DNA of 60,287 nucleotides from an uncultured Bacteroidales bacterium (GTDB taxonomy: Bacteria; Bacteroidota; Bacteroidia; Bacteroidales; FEN-979): positions 1-60,287 of the forward strand of contig CAIYUC010000138.1 in the NCBI GenBank assembly GCA_903929315.1, in the 5' to 3' direction. The position numbers were made by a program, and so were the translations under genes. The notes beneath the pieces are model-generated. The model was not told the origin of the DNA, did not search any database, and saw only the letters and a program-made list of their open reading frames with translations. The stretch's first letter is position 1. Each line of letters begins with the position of its first letter. This document shows, piece by piece, positions 41,441 through 49,206 of the stretch.

Positions 41441-42823
41441 ATGACCCATTTACTTGAGAAATTTATATTGGATTCCGGGAAAAAAGCTTTCGATCCTGAA
41501 CACAGGAAACGCCTGAATTACAATATTTCTAAATATGACGAAACGGTTATCAAAGGGAAAGAACAATATAAAGAACTTGAACTGGCCAAGCGAAGGGCAT
41601 CAAACCTGAAGCATAAAGCCATTGAAAAATTGGATCGTTATCTTACGGAGTTTGAGGCAAATTTTACAAAAAGAGGGGGAAAAGTCCTTTGGACGCTATC
41701 CGGGAAAGATGCACGAAAAGAGATCCTGAATATTGTCAAACGATCGAATGCCCAGATCATCGTTAAGCAAAAATCAATGCTTTCGGAAGAACTTGAGATC
41801 AATGAGCTCCTGCAGAAAAATAAAAAAGAAGTATTTGAAACAGATCTTGGGGAATTCATCGTGCAAATAGCCCATGAGAAACCCTATCATATTGTTACTC
41901 CGGCCATCCATAAATCGAAAGAGGATGTTAGTTTGCTTTTTCATGAGAAATTTGGATTGCCCATGGATAGCAAACCTGAGCAAATTGCGGGGTTTGTCCG
42001 GGAACATTTGAGATCAAAATTTATTAGTGCAGATATTGGTATTACCGGTGGAAATTTCCTGATAGCGGATATTGGTGCTGTTGCTTTGACGGAAAATGAA
42101 GGAAATGGTCTTTTATCGGTTGCTTTTCCAAGGATTCATATTGCAGTAGTCGGAATCGAGAAGATCATTCCCTCCATTGAAGATCTTGATCTTTTCCTGC
42201 CCTTGCTTGCTACACATGGCACCGGTCAGAATATTACTGTTTATAACAATATTATTTTAGGGCCAAGATCAGCCGGTGAACCGGATGGTCCTGAAGAAAT
42301 GTACGTGATCCTGGTCGATAACGGCCGGACCGGAATCCTGGAATTGAAAGAGCAACGACGTGCATTGTACTGTATCAGGTGCGGTGCATGCCTGAATGGT
42401 TGCCCTGTTTATAAAAGTATTGGCGGATACACCTATGGAACAGTCTATTCCGGCCCCATCGGATCTGTTATTTCACCCCATCTTCTTGGGCTGAAAGATT
42501 ATCATCACCTGAGCGATGCCTCATCCCTTTGTGGTAATTGCACGCAAGTATGTCCCGTAAAAATCCCGATTCATGAATTGTTACTTTATAACCGGAATCT
42601 GAGCGTAATACAAGGATACTCCGGTTTTGGCTGGAAGATCATTATGAAAGGATGGAAAAAAGTAATGATGCACAGGTGGATGCTGGATAAAACAGGACCC
42701 CAAATTAAAAACCGGTTCCTCAAAATCTTCTTCCGAAAAAAATGGGGCAAAAGAAGAGAAATTCCCAGGATTGCAAATAAAAGCTTCAAACAATTAAGGA
42801 AGGAAAAATCCCGCCTCGATTAA
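41441..42823 (+). CDS. LutB-like iron-sulfur protein (LUD domain plus 4Fe-4S)
   Basis: A 460-residue protein with an N-terminal LUD domain (about 60-300; GITGGNFLIADIGAVALTEN) and two C-terminal cluster motifs (CIRCGACLNGCPVY near 310; CGNCTQVCPVKIPIHELL near 365). It is the LutB/YkgF architecture of L-lactate oxidation, where LutA, LutB and LutC act together. No lutA or lutC gene is next to it here, which is unusual, so partners may be encoded elsewhere. It is probably co-transcribed with rpiB. Confidence 0.9.
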   Translation: MTHLLEKFILDSGKKAFDPEHRKRLNYNISKYDETVIKGKEQYKELELAKRRASNLKHKAIEKLDRYLTEFEANFTKRGGKVLWTLSGKDARKEILNIVKRSNAQIIVKQKSMLSEELEINELLQKNKKEVFETDLGEFIVQIAHEKPYHIVTPAIHKSKEDVSLLFHEKFGLPMDSKPEQIAGFVREHLRSKFISADIGITGGNFLIADIGAVALTENEGNGLLSVAFPRIHIAVVGIEKIIPSIEDLDLFLPLLATHGTGQNITVYNNIILGPRSAGEPDGPEEMYVILVDNGRTGILELKEQRRALYCIRCGACLNGCPVYKSIGGYTYGTVYSGPIGSVISPHLLGLKDYHHLSDASSLCGNCTQVCPVKIPIHELLLYNRNLSVIQGYSGFGWKIIMKGWKKVMMHRWMLDKTGPQIKNRFLKIFFRKKWGKRREIPRIANKSFKQLRKEKSRLD

Positions 42824-42825
42824 TA

Positions 42826-43026
42826 ACTTCACCCCTGTCCCGAGCACTCGGGACTTGGGGCTGACTAAAAAATATGGCGGATGATAATTTTTCCTTCTTT
42901 GTGCGCTTTGTGCCTTCTTATTGTTCTTTGTGGTTTAGTATTTTTTGAATTAACCACAAAGGTCACAATGTGTTACACAAAGGTCACAAAGACTTTTTAA
43001 TCAACCCCATTATGGGGGTGAGTTCA
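42826..43026. repeat. long inverted-repeat element, CTTTGTG family, copy 3, with hairpin
   Basis: A perfect hairpin GTCCCGAG CA CTCGGGAC (42837-42854) precedes GGGGCTGACTAAAAAA, TTCTTTGTGCGCTTTGTGCC, then AACCACAAAGGTCACAATG and GACTTTTTAATCAACCCC. The right border GGGGGTGAGTTCATT overlaps the stop of the fructosamine-kinase gene. The same border word recurs at the end of the DUF3857 gene near 33095. Confidence 0.8.
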
Positions 43027-43905
43027 TTAGAACTTCCGGATAATTCTTTCAATAGAACCAAGATAACCGGACCCGAATAAATTCAGGTGAACAAGCAGCG
43101 GATATAGATTATATATGTCCAGCCGTTCCCTCCATCCTTTCTCCATGGGAAACACTTCATTGTAGGATGAATAAAATTCCGGGTCAAACCCGCCAAACAG
43201 TGTACTCATTGCAATGTCAACTTCCCTGTGCCCATAATAAACAGCAGGATCAATCAGGCACGCACGTCCCTGCCCGGAAACAAGATAATTTCCTCCCCAA
43301 AGATCTCCATGCACAAGAGAAGGTTTTTCGGCCGGGCATAACGTTTTGAATTGACTGAACAATCTTTGAAACCGTACCACATCTTCCGTGGAGAAATAAC
43401 CGGAATTTTTTGCCCGGATGAGTTGCCGTTCCAATCGTTCTTCAATAAAAAAGGAACTCCAATCAGGATGTTTTGTGTTGGTTTGAGTGAGAGACCCCAT
43501 ATAATTGCCATGATCGAGTCCGTAAAATCCGGATGAATGCCGGTGAAGAGCTGCAAGTGAATGACCGAAATCGGTCATAAAGCCTGGAATTTTTGTGGCT
43601 GATGAAATATATTCCAACAAAATATATGTATAAGATCGGGTATTTTGTACAGTAATGACTTCAGGAACCTTAATTTCATTGGCATCCAGTAAAATCTGCA
43701 ACCCCATTCCCTCTTTTTCAAACATCCCGGGATAAGCATCTGCATTATTGTATTTAATACAGTAATACCCCGAATTCGTTTTCAACTGATAAACATTGTT
43801 AATGGATCCACCGGAAAGAGGATGCAAGGAATGGATAATGATTTCCTGGTGTAAAGAATTGTTAAAGAAAGAGATAAGAGAATCCGTGATCTCCTTTGGA
43901 ATCAT
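43027..43905 (-). CDS. fructosamine kinase family protein
   Basis: A 292-residue fructosamine/ketosamine-3-kinase-like protein that phosphorylates glycated amines so that they break down, a protein-repair role. The aminoglycoside-kinase-type catalytic motif is LVHGDLWGGN, followed by IDPAVYYGHREVDIAM as metal-binding segment, and GGSINNVYQL forms the nucleotide loop. Its start overlaps the upstream putative anti-sigma gene by 4 bases, so it is the third gene of a sigma-factor operon, an unusual setting for this enzyme. Confidence 0.88.
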   Translation of the reverse strand: MIPKEITDSLISFFNNSLHQEIIIHSLHPLSGGSINNVYQLKTNSGYYCIKYNNADAYPGMFEKEGMGLQILLDANEIKVPEVITVQNTRSYTYILLEYISSATKIPGFMTDFGHSLAALHRHSSGFYGLDHGNYMGSLTQTNTKHPDWSSFFIEERLERQLIRAKNSGYFSTEDVVRFQRLFSQFKTLCPAEKPSLVHGDLWGGNYLVSGQGRACLIDPAVYYGHREVDIAMSTLFGGFDPEFYSSYNEVFPMEKGWRERLDIYNLYPLLVHLNLFGSGYLGSIERIIRKF

Positions 43906-44339
43906 TGGATAACAGTAGGATGTTGCAGGGGCGTTTTTCTGTGAAGCAACTGGTCGAGCATGACCAATAACCCTCCGGAAAAAAGAACAGTTAGTCCGAT
44001 AGTAGTGTATTTTGAGTGGACAAAAAGATTTTTAATTCCGGCAAATAATGATTCAAAGTAAGGAAGAAGACTCTTTGTAAAGTAATCTTTGCCGGGAAGA
44101 ATATTGGTAAAAGGAAGATCCGAAGTGAAAAGGAACACGATCAGAATAAAACCGGCTAAGGCATATGGCCACGCTGATTTCACCCAAAGGAAAAAGGGCT
44201 GCTTAACCGGGGCAATACGCGGATCCATTTGAATATTTCCCATGACCTTTTCCAGAAAGTCATCAGAAGGCCTATCCAAAGGGGTATTCCGGATAAGATC
44301 CCGGATGAAATCATTGGTCAAAAATTCATCATTGTTCAT
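43902..44339 (-). CDS. membrane protein, putative anti-sigma factor
   Basis: A 145-residue protein with about 50 cytoplasmic residues (including LDRPSDDFLEKVMGNIQMDP), a helix near 53-70, a loop of about 40 residues and a second helix near 111-128. I do not recognise a named family. It follows a sigma-70-type gene by 21 bases on the same strand, and DDFLEKVMxxI resembles the N-terminal helix of Bacteroidota anti-sigma-type proteins. The anti-sigma role is therefore an inference. It overlaps the kinase gene downstream. Confidence 0.6.
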   Translation of the reverse strand: MNNDEFLTNDFIRDLIRNTPLDRPSDDFLEKVMGNIQMDPRIAPVKQPFFLWVKSAWPYALAGFILIVFLFTSDLPFTNILPGKDYFTKSLLPYFESLFAGIKNLFVHSKYTTIGLTVLFSGGLLVMLDQLLHRKTPLQHPTVIQ

Positions 44340-44360
44340 ATGCTACAAAATTAATGCATT

Positions 44361-44933
44361 TTATGTAATATTTTCAATTTTTTTCATCATCTGACTCATC
44401 CCGTCATATAACTTTTTACGGATACGGAATAACCGTACCTTAACATTGGAGACGGATAACCCGGTGATAGCACTGATATCTTCAATGGAATTGTCGCTTT
44501 TGTAAAAAAGTGTAATAAGCAGGTTTTCATCATCGGATAATCCGGCCATTGCTTTTTCCAGCATTTGCCTTTGATCGTTATCTTCCAATTGATGGATGTT
44601 TGAACTAACCTCATCAGTAGAATAATTATCAATAATTTGTGTATCCAGACCAACAAATTCAAACTTCTTTTTTCTCGTCCTGGAAATTGCGGAATTATAT
44701 GCTATCCTGTAAAGCCATGTTGAAAATTTTGATTTTTGTTCAAATTTTTTCAGTGATTGATATGCTTTCAGGAATACATCCTGGGCAACTTCTTCTGCAT
44801 CCTCGCGGTTATTCAATATTTTAAGAACAATTGAAAATACCAGGTTTTTGTGTTTGGTGACCAGGGCAGCATAAGATGAAACATCTCCATTCAGCACTCT
44901 TTCAATATAATAGCTGTCTTCCTGGTATTTCAT
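44361..44933 (-). CDS. RNA polymerase sigma factor, ECF type
   Basis: About 190 residues counted from the ATG at 44933 (MKYQEDSYYIERVLNGDVSS), the usual family start; the frame runs on to 45035. Region 2 is visible as KILNNREDAEEVAQDVFLKAYQSLKKF and FSTWLYRIAYNSAISRTRKKK. Region 4 is LSDDENLLITLFYKSDNSIEDISAITGLSVSNVKVRLFRIRKKL. ECF sigma factors of this group serve envelope or stress regulation and usually have a co-transcribed inhibitor, here the next gene. It diverges from the T9SS gene at 45111. Confidence 0.92.
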   Translation of the reverse strand: MKYQEDSYYIERVLNGDVSSYAALVTKHKNLVFSIVLKILNNREDAEEVAQDVFLKAYQSLKKFEQKSKFSTWLYRIAYNSAISRTRKKKFEFVGLDTQIIDNYSTDEVSSNIHQLEDNDQRQMLEKAMAGLSDDENLLITLFYKSDNSIEDISAITGLSVSNVKVRLFRIRKKLYDGMSQMMKKIENIT

Positions 44934-45062
44934 TTTCAGTCTTAGACGAGGATTCTTCCCAAGGGTTACAAATTTTCCTGAAACAGGATCAGGAATATGT
45001 TTTAAAATTAAATAAATTTTATTTATTGGACTCAAAATATTTAATATTGATCCGATTTTTTG

Positions 45063-45070
45063 TACGTTTG
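45063..45070 (+). promoter_or_regulatory. Bacteroidota -7 promoter box TACGTTTG
   Basis: A perfect TAnnTTTG match 40 bases upstream of the ATG at 45111, in the divergent region shared with the sigma-factor gene. Confidence 0.45.
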
Positions 45071-45110
45071 TAGTAATAAATAACTTTAGTAACCATTAAT
45101 AAAACATCCG

Positions 45111-48100
45111 ATGAGAAAATTTACTATTCCTATTGAGGTAATACTTAAAACCTTTGGTATATTTATTGTTAGCGGGTTATTACTATTAAGTACCCCGGTG
45201 TGTGCCCAATACGTAGATGATCCGAACCTTGACCAGATACCGGAATATCTTCGGAATAATCTTCCTTCGTCCAATGACCTTCCTTTATCATCGGTAATTA
45301 CTATTGACAACTATGATAATTTCAATCTGGGTGTCGATTTTGCTGAAAATAATATGGCGGAAAATCCTGCCGTCCCGGTTTGGTATTTTACAGCATATAA
45401 TACGAATGCTGCACATCATACGGAAAATGGCAGCGATTGGGCCAATGTTGCCCCGAACTTTGGCACCGGCCTGGCAGGTGATCCCGTCGTCAGTTATGAT
45501 AGTCTGGGAAATGTGTTTTATGAGAACCTTTACCCTGCCAGTACCATTGCAGGAGCTAAAGTGATAATGTCTTCCGATAACGGGGTTACATGGGGAACAG
45601 CAGTAACGGCTGTTTCAGGAATTGATAAATGCTGGTTAGCCTGTGATCAGACAAATGGGCCCTATGCCAATTATGTTTATGCCTGCATGACAAATAACAG
45701 TGGTGGAAGCTTTGGCAGAAGCACAGACCATGGCGCGACATTTCAAAATACATTTAGCCCCAGCACTCAAAATTTGCCGGGGATGAGCGTGTGTGTAGGA
45801 CCCAATAACAATATTCAGGGTGGGTCTGTTTATGTAGTAACGAATTCAGGTAGTGCATTCGCCTCTACCTATACCTTCTACCGTTCAACAGACGGGGGCG
45901 CGAACTTTCAGCTCATGTCTACCCAGCAATTTTCAGGGTATGTTGGCACAGATGTCGGAGGAAGAAATTCTATAGATAATATGCGAACCCGCCCCTATCC
46001 TTATATTGCTGCTGATAACAGTTATGGCCCGAATCGCGGGAAACTCTATAATGTTTACGCTTCAAATGATCCTCCCGGTAATGGCAATAAACCTGACATT
46101 TGGTCAAGGTATTCCACAGACGGCGGTGCCACATGGTCAAGTGCCGTGCGGGTGAATGACGATGCGAATACACAAACCCATAATCAATGGCATCCTGCGA
46201 TCTGGGTTGATAAGCAAACCGGACGATTCTATGTTCAGTTCATGGATACAAGAGACACGCCTACCAGTGACAGTGCCTTAATTTATGGAACCTATTCCGA
46301 TGACGGAGGCGTGACATGGGCTCCAAACCAGAAGATCTCCAATCAAAAAATGAGGATCGATTGTGGCTCTTGTGGTGGTGGGGGTACACCGAGATACGAG
46401 GGCGATTATAACGGGATCGTTTCCAATAAAAAAGTATCTATGGCAGGATGGACTGATTTCAGAAACAACTCCTTCATGAGTGTTACAGGTTATTTCCCTG
46501 ATTTTGCAATGGCTATTGACCATACAATAGATACTCTTTATACTTCCATAGACAGTGCAATATTCCAGGTTTCCATCCCGGGTGTAAAGTTATATGCCGA
46601 TACGGTTATCCTGTCGGGAACTATCTATCCGGTACCTTCAGGCGGAAGCATCACAATCAATTTTCCAAACGGAAATACAATCACGACATATCCGGCAACG
46701 AATCCTGTTCATGTTGTGCTTATAGGAAATGTTCCCGCCGGGAGCTACCAGGCCACCTTTATAGCAGCCGGTCCTAACGGAACTCCTGTGCACAAGCGAC
46801 TTGCAACTATCCGGGTACTGACCGGCACCAATTTCGCAGCAAACGCTTCCGCTAACCCGGATAGCATCTGCCAGGGACAATCTTCTCAATTAAATGTAAC
46901 CCTGCTTGGAGGTACTGCACCCTTTACTTATTCCTGGACACCGGTTACCGGATTAAATAACCCGGCCATCCACAATCCTATTGCCTCCCCAAGTGTCACG
47001 ACGATGTATCATGTTTTGGTTACTGATGCCCATTCACTTACATCCAGAGACAGTGTTCTTATAGAAGTGAAAACCGGGCCATCTGCTCCCGGACCGATCA
47101 ACGGATCCCCGCTGGTATGCATGGGGAGAACGACAACATATACGATAGACCAGGTTTTAGGAGCAACCTCTTATTCGTGGACAGTCCCGGTTGGAGATTC
47201 AATAGTAAGTGGTCAGAATACCACGACTATTTCAATAAAATGGGATACTGTTTCCGGCACTATCTCGGTAATTGCGGGCAACGCTTGCGGGACCAGTATA
47301 CCATCCGTATTAGCTGTCACAGTGAACCAGCCTCCCGCACCATTAGGCGCTATTACCGGCCCTGATACTATTTGTAAAAACACGGATGCAACCTTTTCAG
47401 TCACACAGGTTGAGTTTGCCGCGGGTTATGTTTGGAGCGTTCCATCAGGGGTTACTATTGTCAATGGCCAGGGTACGACTACCATCAATGTAACCTGGGG
47501 TATTCTATCAGGATCAGTCAGCGTGATTGCCGGTAATGAGTGTGATACAACCTTGCCTGCTACGAAATCAATCGGAATAGATTCAATACCGGATGCCGCA
47601 GGCATACTTACAGGTCCCGATACTGTCTGCAATAACCAGTCCGGGTATGCCTATTCAGTTCCAACCATTCCGAATGTTATGCACTATATCTGGACAATTC
47701 CGGCCGGCGCTACTATCGCAGGATCACAGGACACTTCCAGCATTGTTGTTGATTTCGGCACGTCTGCTGTTTCGGGTAATATCGTTGTCCTGGGAAGAAA
47801 CTCCTGCGGTGATGGCCAGGGAAGCATGAAATCCGTCATTGTAAAAACCTGCACCGGAATTTCGGACAATGGCCATGGATCAAGGATCACAGTCTATCCT
47901 AATCCTGCGCAGGATATCCTGAATATTTCCATACACGGAATTGAGAACAAAATGACACTGACCTTTTTTGATGTAAATGGTCGTTCGGTTTACCAGGAAA
48001 GTTTAGAGAACATCCCGATTGAATTCGTGAAACAGGTTGATATCGCCAAATTTGCGAAAGGTGTTTATTTCATTAAACTGATGGATAAACAATCATTATA

Positions 48101-48125
48101 TATTGTAAAATTGATCATCCGGTAG
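45111..48125 (+). CDS. T9SS-secreted beta-propeller (sialidase-like) protein with Ig/PKD-like repeats
   Basis: A 1004-residue surface or secreted protein. A signal peptide (1-33) precedes a BNR/sialidase-like propeller with five Asp-box motifs (SSDNGVTW, STDHGATF, STDGGANF, STDGGATW, SDDGGVTW). One Ig-like domain (about 575-655) and three homologous PKD-like repeats of about 85 residues (about 656-912, each with a GPxTIC-type start) follow. A T9SS type A sorting domain (about 922-1004: VYPNPAQDILNIS, GVYFIKLM) ends it. Asp boxes alone do not prove sialidase activity; a catalytic Arg triad cannot be confirmed by eye. Confidence 0.85.
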   Translation: MRKFTIPIEVILKTFGIFIVSGLLLLSTPVCAQYVDDPNLDQIPEYLRNNLPSSNDLPLSSVITIDNYDNFNLGVDFAENNMAENPAVPVWYFTAYNTNAAHHTENGSDWANVAPNFGTGLAGDPVVSYDSLGNVFYENLYPASTIAGAKVIMSSDNGVTWGTAVTAVSGIDKCWLACDQTNGPYANYVYACMTNNSGGSFGRSTDHGATFQNTFSPSTQNLPGMSVCVGPNNNIQGGSVYVVTNSGSAFASTYTFYRSTDGGANFQLMSTQQFSGYVGTDVGGRNSIDNMRTRPYPYIAADNSYGPNRGKLYNVYASNDPPGNGNKPDIWSRYSTDGGATWSSAVRVNDDANTQTHNQWHPAIWVDKQTGRFYVQFMDTRDTPTSDSALIYGTYSDDGGVTWAPNQKISNQKMRIDCGSCGGGGTPRYEGDYNGIVSNKKVSMAGWTDFRNNSFMSVTGYFPDFAMAIDHTIDTLYTSIDSAIFQVSIPGVKLYADTVILSGTIYPVPSGGSITINFPNGNTITTYPATNPVHVVLIGNVPAGSYQATFIAAGPNGTPVHKRLATIRVLTGTNFAANASANPDSICQGQSSQLNVTLLGGTAPFTYSWTPVTGLNNPAIHNPIASPSVTTMYHVLVTDAHSLTSRDSVLIEVKTGPSAPGPINGSPLVCMGRTTTYTIDQVLGATSYSWTVPVGDSIVSGQNTTTISIKWDTVSGTISVIAGNACGTSIPSVLAVTVNQPPAPLGAITGPDTICKNTDATFSVTQVEFAAGYVWSVPSGVTIVNGQGTTTINVTWGILSGSVSVIAGNECDTTLPATKSIGIDSIPDAAGILTGPDTVCNNQSGYAYSVPTIPNVMHYIWTIPAGATIAGSQDTSSIVVDFGTSAVSGNIVVLGRNSCGDGQGSMKSVIVKTCTGISDNGHGSRITVYPNPAQDILNISIHGIENKMTLTFFDVNGRSVYQESLENIPIEFVKQVDIAKFAKGVYFIKLMDKQSLYIVKLIIR

Positions 48126-48215
48126 GAGAATTTACCGGGAGAACTGTAACCTTGAAATGTCTGATGCGTCAAAGAATCACAATTCAAAAATCCACAACTT
48201 AAAAAACAAAAACTT

Positions 48216-48554
48216 ATGGACGCTGATATTTTTGTACCGCTCGGATTTTTTGCAATGGTCTTTGGCATCGTATACTTCTCAATTAAAAGAAAAGAACGCA
48301 GACAACTGATTGAAAAAGGAATAGATGCCTCAGTACTTGAACCTAAACGGAACGTTCCATCTTCACTGAAATGGGGAATGGTACTCGTCGGCATAGGAGT
48401 AGGAATCCTTTTAGGCAAACTTTTTGCTGCCTATACTACAATGGGTGATGAAGCATCCATGTTCTCTATGATCTGCCTTTTCGGTGGACTGGCTCTTGTT
48501 ATCTATTATTTCATAGAACGGAATACGGAAAAAAAGGATCCTCCTATGAATTAG
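48216..48554 (+). CDS. DUF6249 small membrane protein
   Basis: A 112-residue protein: an N-terminal helix (about 7-23), a basic segment (SIKRKERRQLIEKGIDASVLEP), then two helices (about 52-70 and 82-100). This pattern is DUF6249, a Bacteroidota family often found near sigma-factor genes; its role is unknown. It follows the T9SS gene by 90 bases with no clear promoter and is followed by a strong terminator. Confidence 0.8.
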   Translation: MDADIFVPLGFFAMVFGIVYFSIKRKERRQLIEKGIDASVLEPKRNVPSSLKWGMVLVGIGVGILLGKLFAAYTTMGDEASMFSMICLFGGLALVIYYFIERNTEKKDPPMN

Positions 48555-48578
48555 TTCCACCTGGGAATTCCTTTACAC

Positions 48579-48626
48579 ATAAAGCTCTCTTTGTTTGCTA
48601 TCCATGCAAATAAAGAGAGCTTTATT
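48579..48626. terminator. bidirectional intrinsic terminator
   Basis: Arms AAAGCTCTCTTT (48581-48592) and AAAGAGAGCTTT (48612-48623) pair perfectly. The inner TTTGC/GCAAA extends the stem around a TATCCAT loop, and TATTTTT follows. It lies between the convergent DUF6249 and thpR genes and overlaps the thpR stop codon, so it can serve both. Confidence 0.85.
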
Positions 48627-49182
48627 TTTGAAGGAAGAAAGTTCTGAGAATAAGGTAAACAGGCCCTTCCTTTTTCAATATGCTTTCATATAGATGAAAA
48701 GAAACAACCCTCATAGGCATTGAGGATAATTCTTTGAACTCGTCTATTGTCCGCTGAAAAAATGATTTATTGGCCAGGTATTTTATCCTGCCCAGGGTCA
48801 GATGAGGAACGGGATTCTGGCGATCAGGTTCGTATCCTATCGATTTCAGCTCTTTTTGCAATCCTTTCATAATATCGACAAGGTCATCATAGGGATGGAT
48901 CCCGGCCCAAATCACTTTTGGATTATAAGAGCTCCCGAAAATCCCGAGTTTCTGAAGGGAAAGCTCAAAAGAGTTTGTCTTATCTGCAATGGATTGCAGA
49001 ACACTATTGATTTCCAATATTTTGTTTTCTTCCGTTTCTCCGAAAAATTTCAGGGTGATGTGAATATTATGATCTTCTACCCATTTGATCTTTTCATGTC
49101 GTAACTGATTTTCCAACAGGTGAAGCTGATCAAGAAAAGCTTTTTCGGGATGGATCTTAATAGCAGCAAATAATCGTTTCAT
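48622..49182 (-). CDS. thpR: RNA 2',3'-cyclic phosphodiesterase
   Basis: A 186-residue 2H phosphoesterase. The two catalytic HxTx motifs are HITLKFFGE (near 46) and HLTLGRIK (near 147). The start MKRLFAAIKIHPE is typical. The family hydrolyses 2',3'-cyclic phosphates on RNA ends and has RNA-ligase-like activity in vitro. The gene lies 24 bases downstream of the TPR membrane-protein gene on the same strand and may be co-transcribed with it. Confidence 0.93.
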   Translation of the reverse strand: MKRLFAAIKIHPEKAFLDQLHLLENQLRHEKIKWVEDHNIHITLKFFGETEENKILEINSVLQSIADKTNSFELSLQKLGIFGSSYNPKVIWAGIHPYDDLVDIMKGLQKELKSIGYEPDRQNPVPHLTLGRIKYLANKSFFQRTIDEFKELSSMPMRVVSFHLYESILKKEGPVYLILRTFFLQK

Positions 49183-49206
49183 GGAATGAAAAATAACGAA
49201 GCAGAT

